DNA of 64,000 bases from NCBI GenBank assembly GCA_023653115.1, contig JAMNXO010000009.1, positions 1 through 64,000 on the forward strand, given 5' to 3'. Positions 55,673 through 64,000 of the stretch are shown in pieces. This stretch comes from Erythrobacter sp. GTDB lineage: Bacteria; Pseudomonadota; Alphaproteobacteria; Sphingomonadales; Sphingomonadaceae. Positions within the stretch are counted from its first letter, which is position 1. Each line of letters starts with the position of its first letter. A program made the translations under genes and the position numbers. The notes beneath the pieces were generated by a model. The model worked only from the letters and a program-made list of their open reading frames with translations. It was not told the origin of the DNA and did not search any database.

Positions 55673-56226
55673 TCACCGGCCTTCAGGCGCGATCGCTCGG
55701 GTGGATGGCGGTGCTGGCGATCTGCCTCGCGCTGGTCGTCATCCTCAGCTTCAAGGTCCATGCGGTCAAAAGCGAGGTGCTGTTGGCAGAGCGCCAGATC
55801 CTCGCGCTCGAACGCGAGACGCTGCTGCTCGAAACCGAGTTCGAGACGCGTGCGAGCCAGCGCCAGTTGGCCTCGTGGAACGCGGTCGAGTTCGGTTATG
55901 AAGCGCCGCGCGCCGATCAGTTCCTTGATGGCGAGCGCCAGCTGGCAAGCCTTGGCCAGCGCCGCGGCCCCGATGCGCCTTCGCCGATCCGCCTCGCCCG
56001 CGCCGAAGTGCCGGGTGATGATGGCAGCGCGCCGGCCGACACCGCGCCGATGCGCTCGCCGGTTTCTGGTGCCAAGGTGACGCTGGCTTCGGCTGCAAGC
56101 GAGAAGGACGCGGGTGAAGTCTTTGCCCAGGCGTTCGGCGACTTCCTCGGTGACGCCTCGCCGATCCGGCCTGCACAGGCCCAGACGCTGGGTGCGAAGG
56201 CCGCCGCCAAGGGGCTGGCAGAATGA
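55669..56226 (+). CDS. ftsL: FtsL-type cell division protein with extended C-terminus
   Basis: 185 residues. One TM (about 10-30, [19 protein letters not shown]), then a coiled-coil-like [18 protein letters not shown] region (about 35-65), the FtsL layout. The remaining 110 residues are an Ala/Pro/Glu-rich tail absent from the 121-residue E. coli FtsL. Position between rsmH and ftsI confirms the identity. It bridges FtsB/FtsQ and the synthase FtsI-FtsW. Confidence 0.85.
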   Translation: MITGLQARSLGWMAVLAICLALVVILSFKVHAVKSEVLLAERQILALERETLLLETEFETRASQRQLASWNAVEFGYEAPRADQFLDGERQLASLGQRRGPDAPSPIRLARAEVPGDDGSAPADTAPMRSPVSGAKVTLASAASEKDAGEVFAQAFGDFLGDASPIRPAQAQTLGAKAAAKGLAE

Positions 56227-57947
56227 CCGTGATGGCTGCCGCTGCAGCCGTCCCCTCGATCCCCGCCGGCCGGGTCCAGCGCGTCAACCTGCGGGCGCAA
56301 TTGCTGTGGACCGCGCGCTTCCGCGTGCTGTGGGTGGCGCTCGGCTTTGCGCTGGTGACGCTGATCGCGATGGTGCGGATCGCCTCGCTTGCCTTCGCCG
56401 GGCAGGCGCCGGAACGCACCAGTCTTGAAGACGCGCTGCTGCCCCCGCGCGGCGAGATCACCGATCGCAACGGCGTGCCGCTGGCGCGCGCCTTCCCCGC
56501 CTATGCCCTGTGGTTCGATCCCAAGGCGATGGGCGACCAAGGCTCGCCCTTGGTGCGCACCCCGCAAGAGGTCGCGCGCGAACTGAAGGCGATCTTCCCC
56601 GACATCAACGAAGCCCGCATGGCCGAACGCCTCGCCTCGGGCCGCTCGGGCTATCTGCGTCGCCGTATCCTGCCCGAAGAAGCCAACAAGGTCTTCGCGC
56701 TGGGCGAGGTTGCGCTGGAAATCCCGCGCGAGACCGATCGCCACTATCCGCAAGGCACGCTGGCCGCCCACGTGCTGGGCTATGTGGTCGAGGACGAGGG
56801 CGGCAAGGTGGGCATGGAGCAGGTGCTCGAAGACCGCCTGTCCGATCCTGACACCCGCGGCACGCCGGTGGCGCTGTCGCTCGATGTGCGGGTGCAGGGC
56901 GCGCTCGAGGATGAATTGCGGCGCGGGATGCTCGCCACCAACGCAATCGGTGCGGCGGGCATCGTGCTCGATGTCGATACCGGCGAAGTGATGGCGATGG
57001 CGAGCCTGCCCGAATTCGATCCCAACACGGCAGGGGCGGCCGGCGCGAAGAACGTGTTCAACCGCGTTACCAACGGGGTGTACGAGCTCGGCTCCACCTT
57101 CAAGCCGATCAGCGTGGCCGCTGCGATGGATGCAGGCGTGGTGAGCGATCTATCGAAGCAGTGGAACGCCGCGCCCGTCCCGGTCGGCAGGCGCACGATC
57201 AAGGATTCGCACCCGCTCGGCGCCAGCCTCAATGTGCCGCAGGCGCTGGTGCATTCGTCCAATACGGTGACCGCCCGCGTGGCCGATGCGCTCGGGCCGG
57301 AACGCCTGCGCGCCGCCATGATCGATCTGGGCATGGACAGCCGCCCCTTCATTGAACTGCCGGCCAAGGGCAAGCCGATCTGGCCCGGCGGCAAGTGGAG
57401 CCGCGTCACCAACATGACGGTCGGTTTCGGGCATGGCCTTGCCGTCACCCCGCTGCACCTCGCCAGCGCCTATGCCGCGATGGTGAACGGCGGGATCTGG
57501 CGTCCTTCGACCCTGATGAAGCTGGATCCGGCCGATGTGCCGCGCGGGCGGCGGGTGTTCAAGGAATCGACCTCCTCGCGGATGCGCCAGATGATGCGCA
57601 TGATCTCGCTCTACGGCACTGGTCGCAGCGCCGATGCACCGGGCTATCGCGTTGGCGGCAAGACCGGCTCTGCCGAAAAGGCAGGCGTGGGCGGCTATAA
57701 CAAGACCTCGCTGGTGTCCTCCTTTGCCGCCGCCTTCCCGATGGACGCGCCGCGCTATGTCGTGGTGGTGCTGGTGGACGAGCCCAAGGGCACGGTGGCC
57801 AGCAGCTTCCAGCGCACCGCCGCCTTCACCGCCGCGCCGGTGGTGGGCCGGCTGGTGCCACGCATCGGCCCGATGCTGGGCGTGCAGCCTGACGAGAGCC
57901 GCGATGTCGATATCTCCGATCTGCGCTATCTGGTGGACAAGCACTGA
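56223..57947 (+). CDS. ftsI: Division-specific transpeptidase FtsI (PBP3)
   Basis: 574 residues. N-terminal TM near 40-60, a dimerisation domain (about 75-240), and a transpeptidase domain with SxxK (STFKPISV, Ser near 290), SSN (near 344) and KTG (GGKTGSAEKA, near 480). Cross-links septal peptidoglycan with FtsW. Coupled to ftsL and murE. Confidence 0.95.
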   Translation: MTVMAAAAAVPSIPAGRVQRVNLRAQLLWTARFRVLWVALGFALVTLIAMVRIASLAFAGQAPERTSLEDALLPPRGEITDRNGVPLARAFPAYALWFDPKAMGDQGSPLVRTPQEVARELKAIFPDINEARMAERLASGRSGYLRRRILPEEANKVFALGEVALEIPRETDRHYPQGTLAAHVLGYVVEDEGGKVGMEQVLEDRLSDPDTRGTPVALSLDVRVQGALEDELRRGMLATNAIGAAGIVLDVDTGEVMAMASLPEFDPNTAGAAGAKNVFNRVTNGVYELGSTFKPISVAAAMDAGVVSDLSKQWNAAPVPVGRRTIKDSHPLGASLNVPQALVHSSNTVTARVADALGPERLRAAMIDLGMDSRPFIELPAKGKPIWPGGKWSRVTNMTVGFGHGLAVTPLHLASAYAAMVNGGIWRPSTLMKLDPADVPRGRRVFKESTSSRMRQMMRMISLYGTGRSADAPGYRVGGKTGSAEKAGVGGYNKTSLVSSFAAAFPMDAPRYVVVVLVDEPKGTVASSFQRTAAFTAAPVVGRLVPRIGPMLGVQPDESRDVDISDLRYLVDKH

Positions 57948-59428
57948 TGCTTCTGGCCGATTTGCTGGCTGGGTGCGGTCTGGTGGCCGATGGCGCAGGT
58001 GATGCCAGCGTCACCGGCTTTGCCATCGATCACCGCAAGGTGGCCCCCGGCACAGTGTTCGGCGCTTTTGCGGGCGCGAAGTTCAACGGCGAGGATTTCA
58101 TCGCGGCCGCGATTGCTGCGGGCGCGGTGGCAATCGTCGCGCGGCCCGAAGCGAGCGTCGAAGGCGCTTTGCATATCAAGGATGCCGAGCCGCGCCGGGC
58201 CTTCGCCCAGCTGGCGGCGGGCTTTTTCACCCCTGTTCCTGCCACCATCGTCGCCGTCACCGGCACCAACGGCAAGACCTCGACCGTTGAGATGACCCGC
58301 CAGATCTGGCGCATGGCGGGCGAGCGCGCGGCGAGCATCGGCACTTTGGGGGTGACCACTTCTGATGGTTCGATCTCTACCGGCCTGACCACGCCCGACA
58401 TCGTAACCTTCCTTGCCAATATGAGCGGGCTGGCGCGCGAGGGCGTGACGCACGTGGCTTACGAGGCGTCGAGCCACGGCTTATCGCAGTTCCGCAATGA
58501 AGGCTTGCGTGTGTCAGCGGCGGCCTTCACCAATTTCACCCGCGACCACCTCGATTATCACGGCACGATGGAGGCCTATTTCGCGGCTAAGATGCGGCTG
58601 TTCACCCAGGTCGTCGCGCCCGGCTCTCCTGCGGTGATCCATGATGCGGGCGACGGGTCGGAATGGACCGCCCGCGCGATTGCAGAGGCGCAGGCTTGCG
58701 GTCTCGATGTGCGCACGGTGGGCGAGGGCGGCAACTTCCTGCGTCTTGCGGCGCGTGAACCCGGCCAGCTGGGCCAGCTGCTGGTGATCGAGCACGCTGG
58801 CGAAACCCGCAAGGTGAACCTGCCGCTGATCGGTGCCTATCAGGCTGCCAATGCGCTGGTATCGGCTGGCCTCGCCATGGCGACAGGCGTTTCGGCGTCC
58901 GCCGTATTCGATGCGCTTTCCCGCCTGCAACCGGTGCGCGGGAGGCTGGAGCGCGCGGCGATTAATGCCGCCGGCGCGCCTGTGTATGTCGATTATGCCC
59001 ACACGCCCGATGCGCTCGAAGCCGCGATTGCCGCGCTGCGCCCGCACGTGGCGGCAGGGGGCAGGCTGATCGTGGTGTTCGGCGCGGGCGGGGACCGCGA
59101 TGTTGGCAAGCGGCTCGAGATGGGCGCAGTCGCCGCGCGCGCGGCTGACCTTGCCATCGTCACCGACGATAACCCCCGCAGCGAGGATCCCGCCGCGATC
59201 CGTGCCGCGATCATGGCAGGCGGCGCAGGCCTTCGCGAAGTCGGCGACCGCCGCGCCGCGATCGCCGCCGCGATTGCCGAGGCGGGCGCCAACGACATCG
59301 TCCTGATTGCTGGCAAGGGCCACGAACAGGGCCAGATTTTCGGTTCAGGAGAAACCATGCGGGTCGAAAAGTTCGATGATGTCGAAGTGGCGCGTGAATG
59401 CGCGGGTGCAGGGAGCGCTCTGGCATGA
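57947..59428 (+). CDS. murE: UDP-MurNAc-tripeptide synthetase MurE
   Basis: 493 residues. ATP loop TGTNGKTSTVEM (about 104-115), YEASSHGL, and the DNPRSED motif (about 406) that identifies meso-diaminopimelate as the amino acid added. Start shares a base with the ftsI stop (TGATG). Cytoplasmic ligase of peptidoglycan precursor synthesis. Overlaps murF by 4 nt. Confidence 0.96.
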   Translation: MLLADLLAGCGLVADGAGDASVTGFAIDHRKVAPGTVFGAFAGAKFNGEDFIAAAIAAGAVAIVARPEASVEGALHIKDAEPRRAFAQLAAGFFTPVPATIVAVTGTNGKTSTVEMTRQIWRMAGERAASIGTLGVTTSDGSISTGLTTPDIVTFLANMSGLAREGVTHVAYEASSHGLSQFRNEGLRVSAAAFTNFTRDHLDYHGTMEAYFAAKMRLFTQVVAPGSPAVIHDAGDGSEWTARAIAEAQACGLDVRTVGEGGNFLRLAAREPGQLGQLLVIEHAGETRKVNLPLIGAYQAANALVSAGLAMATGVSASAVFDALSRLQPVRGRLERAAINAAGAPVYVDYAHTPDALEAAIAALRPHVAAGGRLIVVFGAGGDRDVGKRLEMGAVAARAADLAIVTDDNPRSEDPAAIRAAIMAGGAGLREVGDRRAAIAAAIAEAGANDIVLIAGKGHEQGQIFGSGETMRVEKFDDVEVARECAGAGSALA

Positions 59429-60918
59429 ACCTGCCCCATCCCGTGATGCACCCGATGCTGCGCGCCTGGCCGGTCACAGCGCGCGATGCGCTCCCGCTCG
59501 CGCTATGGACTGCGGCGGAGATTGCCGAAGCCTGCGGCGGCACCGCCAGCCACGATTTTGAGGCTTTGGGCGTTGAAATGGACTCGCGCGATGTGAAGCC
59601 GGGCGATCTGTTCGTGGCGCTCAAGGGCGAGGCGATGGATGGTCACAAGTTCCTGCCTCAAGCCTTTGAAAAAGGTGCGGTTGCCGCGATCGTCGATCGT
59701 CCGGTCGATTACCCCCATGTGCTGGTGGAGGACACCACTGCCGCGCTGCACGCGCTCGGCGCTGCCGCGCGTGAGCGTTCACACGCGGTGCGTATCGCGG
59801 TCACCGGATCGGTCGGCAAGACCGGGGTGAAGGAGTCCATCTTCGCCTGCCTCGATCGCGCCAGCAGGGGGGCGGCGCATCGCTCGGTGCGCAGCTACAA
59901 CAACCATGTCGGCGTGCCGCTCTCGCTGGCGAGGATGCCCGCACGCAGCCGTTTCGGCGTGTTCGAGATGGGCATGAACCATGCCGGTGAAATCGCACCG
60001 CTGGCCGCTCATGTGCGCCCGCAAGTGGCGCTGATCACCACCATCGCGCCCGCCCATATCGAGAACCTCGGCAGCCTCGAGGCGATTGCTGACGAGAAAG
60101 CACAGATCTTCACCGGCCTGATGCCGGGCGGCACCGCCATCATTCCGGCTGACAGCGAATGGGCCGAGCGGATGATCGGCCATGCCCGCGCCTGCGGGGC
60201 CAACATTGTCACCTTCGGACGCAGCGCCGGGGCCGATGTGCGGCTGCTCGACGCGATCCCGGCTGCAGGCGGCGGTTCGCTGGTCACCGCCGATCTGGGC
60301 GACCGGCGGATCTGCTTCACCATTGCCGAACCGGGCGAGCACTGGATCGTCAATTCGCTGGGCGTCATGGCCGCGGTGCGGGCAGCCGACGGCGATCTTG
60401 CCAGCGCCGGCCTTGCGCTCGCCGAAATGGGCGGCCTGAAGGGGCGCGGCGCGCGTCACACCATCACTGTTGCTGGCGGCACGGCATTGCTGATCGACGA
60501 AAGCTACAACGCCAACCCGGCCTCGATGCGCGCAACGCTCAAGGCGCTGGCCGCAACGCCTGCCACCCGCCGCCTTGCCGTGCTCGGCAGCATGAAGGAA
60601 CTCGGCGACTTTGCCGATGCCTTCCACCGCCAGCTGGCCGAGCCGATTGCCGAGGCGGGGGTCGCGCATACGGTGCTCGTCGGCGAAGAGATGCGCGCGC
60701 TGGCCGAGGAACTGGGGAAACTGGCTCCGGCGGCGCTTGGCAAGCCCATCACCTTCGCCCATTGCGGGACACCGGCCGAAGCCATCGCTTTGCTGGGGCA
60801 ATTCGGTCTTGCTGCGGGGGATGCGGTGCTGGTCAAGGGCTCCAATTCGGTGGGACTGGGCCGGCTGGTGTCACATTTTACCGATAACACCCCTGCCGGG
60901 ATCGCAGCGGGGGGCTGA
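59425..60918 (+). CDS. murF: UDP-MurNAc-pentapeptide synthetase MurF
   Basis: 497 residues from ATG 59425, overlapping the murE stop. ATP loop TGSVGKTGVKESI (about 127-139), NNHVGVPLSLARM, and LIDESYNANPASMRA near 357. Adds D-Ala-D-Ala. The upstream frame opens 27 nt earlier but inside murE. Confidence 0.95.
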   Translation: MNLPHPVMHPMLRAWPVTARDALPLALWTAAEIAEACGGTASHDFEALGVEMDSRDVKPGDLFVALKGEAMDGHKFLPQAFEKGAVAAIVDRPVDYPHVLVEDTTAALHALGAAARERSHAVRIAVTGSVGKTGVKESIFACLDRASRGAAHRSVRSYNNHVGVPLSLARMPARSRFGVFEMGMNHAGEIAPLAAHVRPQVALITTIAPAHIENLGSLEAIADEKAQIFTGLMPGGTAIIPADSEWAERMIGHARACGANIVTFGRSAGADVRLLDAIPAAGGGSLVTADLGDRRICFTIAEPGEHWIVNSLGVMAAVRAADGDLASAGLALAEMGGLKGRGARHTITVAGGTALLIDESYNANPASMRATLKALAATPATRRLAVLGSMKELGDFADAFHRQLAEPIAEAGVAHTVLVGEEMRALAEELGKLAPAALGKPITFAHCGTPAEAIALLGQFGLAAGDAVLVKGSNSVGLGRLVSHFTDNTPAGIAAGG

Positions 60919-60963
60919 AGCCCGATGCAAAGCCGAGTGCCACGGGCGCCGAGGAACGATTGA

Positions 60964-62034
60964 ATGCTCTATCTGCTTGCCGAATGGCTGGGCTTCGAAG
61001 GCATCCTTAATCTGGTGCGCTACCAGAGCTTTCGCGCCGGCGCGACGCTGATGACCGCGCTGTTGTTCGGCCTGTTGATCGGTCCGCGCTTCATCAATCT
61101 GCTGCGCGTGCGGCAGGGCAAGGGCCAGCCGATCCGCGAGGACGGGCCGCAAACCCACCTCGCCAAGCGCGGCACGCCGACCATGGGCGGGCTGATGATC
61201 CTGACCGCGCTGACCTTCTCGCTGCTCTTGTGGATGGACCTCAGCAATCCCTTCGTCTGGGCCTGTCTGGCTGTGACAATCGGGTTCGGTGTCATCGGGT
61301 TCCTTGATGATTATGACAAGGTTTCCAAGAACAGCCATGCCGGTGTCCCCGCGCGGGTGCGGCTCGCGCTCGAATTCGTGGTGGCCGGTATCGCGGCGTG
61401 GCTGATTGTCAGCCAGATCAACACCAACCTCTACCTGCCCTTCCTGTCGGGTGTCAGCATCCCGCTGGGTCCGGCCTATTACGTGTTCGCCGCCTTCGTG
61501 ATCGTGGGTGCGGGCAATGCGGTGAACCTGACCGACGGGCTCGATGGCCTGGCGATCATGCCGGTGATCATCGCCAGCGGCACCTTTGCGATCATCGCCT
61601 ATCTCGCCGGACGCGCGGATTTCAGCGCCTATCTCGGCATCCCGCACGTGCCGGGTGCGGGCGAGCTGGCGATCTTCTGCGGCGCGATCATGGGGGCAGG
61701 GCTCGCCTTCCTGTGGTTCAACGCGCCCCCTGCGGCGGTGTTCATGGGCGACACCGGCTCACTGGCTCTCGGCGGCGCGTTGGGCGCGATTGCGGTCGCA
61801 TCGCACCACGAAGTCGTGCTGGCGATTGTCGGCGGGCTGTTCGTGCTCGAGGCGGTGAGCGTGATCGTACAGGTGTTCTGGTTCAAGCGCACCGGCAAGC
61901 GGGTGTTCCGCATGGCGCCGATCCACCACCATTTCGAACAGCTCGGCTGGAGCGAGAGCAAGGTCGTGATCCGCTTCTGGATCATCGCCATCGTGCTCGC
62001 TCTGATCGGTCTGTCGACGCTCAAGTTGCGATAG
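60964..62034 (+). CDS. mraY: Phospho-MurNAc-pentapeptide translocase MraY
   Basis: 356 residues, ten TM segments. Conserved [36 protein letters not shown] (about 189-198), and the C-terminal [11 protein letters not shown]. Makes lipid I. ATG at 60964 with GAGGAACG upstream; follows murF by 45 nt. Confidence 0.96.
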   Translation: MLYLLAEWLGFEGILNLVRYQSFRAGATLMTALLFGLLIGPRFINLLRVRQGKGQPIREDGPQTHLAKRGTPTMGGLMILTALTFSLLLWMDLSNPFVWACLAVTIGFGVIGFLDDYDKVSKNSHAGVPARVRLALEFVVAGIAAWLIVSQINTNLYLPFLSGVSIPLGPAYYVFAAFVIVGAGNAVNLTDGLDGLAIMPVIIASGTFAIIAYLAGRADFSAYLGIPHVPGAGELAIFCGAIMGAGLAFLWFNAPPAAVFMGDTGSLALGGALGAIAVASHHEVVLAIVGGLFVLEAVSVIVQVFWFKRTGKRVFRMAPIHHHFEQLGWSESKVVIRFWIIAIVLALIGLSTLKLR

Positions 62035-62050
62035 AGGGGAAAGCGCGCGC

Positions 62051-63415
62051 GTGATCCTCTCCTCCGCCTTCAGGAACAAGCGGTTCGCGGTGCTCGGCCT
62101 TGCCCGTTCGGGTGCGGCCGCGGCCGAGGCGCTGATCGCGAGCGGGGCAGAGGTGATCGGGTGGGACCGGCAGGATATCGCCCGCGAACCTTTTGAAGGC
62201 CGCTGCCGGCTGATCGATCCGCTGGAGCTGGATCTCACCGGCTTTGCAGGCGTGGTGGTGTCGCCCGGCGTGCCGCTCAACAGCCACCCCATCGGGCCGC
62301 ATACCTGGCAATATAGCCTGCCGGTGATCGGCGATATCGAGCTGTTTGCGCAGGCCCGCGCCAGCCTGCCGCCGCACAAGGTGGTGGGCATCACCGGGAC
62401 CAACGGCAAATCGACCACCACCGCGCTTGTCCATCACATCCTGTCGCAAGCGGGGGTGCCCTGCGTGATGGGCGGCAATATCGGCGATCCGATCCTCGCG
62501 CAGGAGCCGCTGCCGGAAGGCGGGGTCTATGTGCTCGAACTGTCGAGCTTCCAGATCGATCTCACCTTCACGCTCGATTGCGATGTCGCAGCGCTTACCA
62601 ACATCACGCCCGATCATCTTGATCGCTATGCCGATTTTGCAGCCTATGCCGCCTCGAAAGAGCGGTTGTTCGCGATGCAGGTAAACGGCACCGCGCTGGT
62701 GTGCGATGAAGACGCGCCGAGCCATGCGATTGCCGAGCGGCTGGCGGTGACAGGCAAGCCGCTGGTGCGGGTCAAGACCGGTGATCTTGCCGCCTCCGGA
62801 CTTGCCGAAGGGCGCTCGGCCGCGCTGGCCGGGCCGCATAATGCACAGAACGCAGCCGTCGCGGTGGCGATCTGCCGCCAGCTTGGCCTTACTGACGCGC
62901 AGATTGCTACAGGGCTCGCCACCTATCCCGGCCTGCCGCACCGCATGGAGCGCGTGTGCGTGGCGGGCGGGGTGACCTATATCAACGATAGCAAGGCGAC
63001 CAACACCGCTTCTGCCGCGCCTGCGCTCGCCGCCTTTCCGCCCGATCCGGCGGTGCATGGCGGGGGACCGCGCATCCACTGGATCGTCGGCGGGCTCCCC
63101 AAGGAGGACGGGCTGGGCGCGTGCAGCGATCACATCGCCAATGTCGCCGCGGCCTATACCATCGGCGAGGCCGGGCCGATGTTTGCTGACCTGCTCGATG
63201 GCCATGTTCAGGTGGAGCGCTGCGAGCTGATCAGCGAGGCGGTGCGCCGCGCCGCCGATGCCGCGCGTCCGGGCGATGTGGTGCTGCTTTCGCCTGCGTG
63301 TGCCAGCTACGACCAGTTCCGCGATTACGAAAAGCGCGGGCACCATTTCCGCCAGATGGTCGGCGTGATCACCGGTTGCGATACCGATGATTCGAGCCGG
63401 AGCAATCTGGTATGA
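62051..63415 (+). CDS. murD: UDP-MurNAc-L-Ala D-Glu ligase MurD
   Basis: 454 residues, GTG start at 62051 with GAGGGG upstream. Rossmann start FAVLGLARSGAAAAEAL, ATP loop GTNGKSTTTALVHHI (about 116-130), NITPDHLDRY, and YINDSKATN near 312. It adds D-glutamate to the precursor. The stop overlaps the ftsW start (ATGA). Confidence 0.95.
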   Translation: MILSSAFRNKRFAVLGLARSGAAAAEALIASGAEVIGWDRQDIAREPFEGRCRLIDPLELDLTGFAGVVVSPGVPLNSHPIGPHTWQYSLPVIGDIELFAQARASLPPHKVVGITGTNGKSTTTALVHHILSQAGVPCVMGGNIGDPILAQEPLPEGGVYVLELSSFQIDLTFTLDCDVAALTNITPDHLDRYADFAAYAASKERLFAMQVNGTALVCDEDAPSHAIAERLAVTGKPLVRVKTGDLAASGLAEGRSAALAGPHNAQNAAVAVAICRQLGLTDAQIATGLATYPGLPHRMERVCVAGGVTYINDSKATNTASAAPALAAFPPDPAVHGGGPRIHWIVGGLPKEDGLGACSDHIANVAAAYTIGEAGPMFADLLDGHVQVERCELISEAVRRAADAARPGDVVLLSPACASYDQFRDYEKRGHHFRQMVGVITGCDTDDSSRSNLV

Positions 63416-64000
63416 GCTCGGTCTGGACCCCGGTGCGCCCGCCCAATGGCTCCGGCAACGGCGCTGCCACGAGCGCCTATCTGCCGCCCGCTTCGGTGCA
63501 GCGCCGCTGGCGTGACAATCTGCGCATCTGGTGGCGCGAGATCGATCGCGTGCTGCTCGGCCTGATCGTGCTGCTGATGGGGCTGGGCGTGCTGGCGGTC
63601 GCTGCCGCGTCGCCGGCGAGTGCCGATCAGCTTTCCACGAGCAAGGTCACGCTCGACGAGTTCATGTTTTTGAAGCGCCACGTCGCGTTCCAGTTCATGG
63701 GGCTGGGGCTGATGATCGGTCTGTCGTTCCTGTCGCGCGAACAGGCGCGGCGGCTGGGCATTCTGGTCGGCGCGGTGATGCTGGCGTTGCTGTTCGTGGT
63801 GCCGCTGATCGGCGAGGAAAAGAACGGCGCCCGGCGCTGGATCAATGTCGGCATGAGCCTGCAGCCATCCGAATTCCTGAAGCCCGGCTTTGCGATCATC
63901 TGCGCCTGGGTGCTGAGCTGGAAGCTGCGCGATCCCGGCCTGCCGGTGATCACCTTCGTGACCGGCCTGATGGGGTTGGTCGCCGCGCTGCTGATGCTGC
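63412..64000 (+). CDS. ftsW: Peptidoglycan glycosyltransferase FtsW (truncated by window end)
   Basis: 196 residues visible, SEDS family. A long, Pro/Gly/Ser-rich cytoplasmic N-terminus (about 38 residues) precedes the first TM (VLLGLIVLLMGLGVLAVAAAS), then LKRHVAFQFMGLGLMIGLSF and NGARRWINVGMSLQPSEFLKPGF, the SEDS signature. The active-site Asp and the rest of the fold are beyond the window. Polymerises septal glycan with FtsI. Confidence 0.94.
   Translation, partial: MSSVWTPVRPPNGSGNGAATSAYLPPASVQRRWRDNLRIWWREIDRVLLGLIVLLMGLGVLAVAAASPASADQLSTSKVTLDEFMFLKRHVAFQFMGLGLMIGLSFLSREQARRLGILVGAVMLALLFVVPLIGEEKNGARRWINVGMSLQPSEFLKPGFAIICAWVLSWKLRDPGLPVITFVTGLMGLVAALLML

Noticed and set aside
62021..63346. 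Minus-strand frame opposite murD
   Set aside because: murD has ATP-loop and substrate motifs; the opposite frame is His/Arg-rich noise.

Overview
The window is GC-rich chromosomal DNA, densely packed with housekeeping genes. Family assignments and gene order (argS-SPOR-nagZ-scpAB-tatABC, the mraZ-rsmH-ftsL-ftsI-murEF-mraY-murD-ftsW division cluster, tamAB behind bpt, an alphaproteobacterial glnBA pair, TonB-free outer-membrane proteins ending in Phe) point to an alphaproteobacterium, most likely Sphingomonadales and probably Erythrobacteraceae. This is a judgement from protein flavour and synteny, not from a search. I see no rRNA, tRNA, CRISPR array, insertion sequence with a classical transposase, or phage block.

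Layout. 1-571: the tail of an unidentified gene coupled to a MarR regulator. 657-8128 (minus): a Tad/Flp pilus operon transcribed cpaA-cpaB-cpaC-cpaD-cpaE-tadB-tadC, without the motor ATPase cpaF/tadA, the flp pilin or tadE/F/G in the window. 8255-13036: a lysophospholipase-like hydrolase coupled to a DauA-like FAD oxidase and a YegP-like protein, then minus-strand ispH-thrB-rnhA. 13110-20644 (plus): a lipoprotein, argS, a SPOR protein, nagZ, scpAB and tatABC. 20776-23339 (minus): amidohydrolase and beta-hydroxyacid dehydrogenase. 23450-32307 (plus): ilvA, a candidate leader ORF, bpt, tamA, tamB. 32371-42440 (minus): GH24 lysozyme, a trypsin-like autotransporter, a Ca2+/Na+ antiporter, glnB-glnA behind a sigma-54 type promoter, argC, an SH3 protein and an M17 aminopeptidase.

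42517-54239: a lipoprotein, methionine aminopeptidase overlapped by a small Cys-rich protein, a compact GIY-YIG nuclease element bounded by perfect 32-bp inverted repeats, ccmAB with a coupled unknown membrane protein, phhB, an SDR, an S9 peptidase, an AlkA-like glycosylase, a ferredoxin, a DUF1905 protein, cysK and two unknown envelope proteins. 54240-64000 (plus): the division and cell-wall cluster, preceded by a 400-bp control region with several sets of roughly 10-bp-phased GGGA boxes (mirror TCCC) expected for MraZ autoregulation, and running off the end inside ftsW.

The most unusual item is the 385-bp GIY-YIG element at 44431-44815. A single-domain homing-type nuclease sits almost flush between two inverted copies of a hairpin-forming repeat, and a solo copy of the same repeat lies at 13906-13940. 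This looks like a nuclease-associated analogue of the REP/RAYT arrangement. Second in interest is a family of three hairpin-TCCTCG elements placed just behind plus-strand stop codons.
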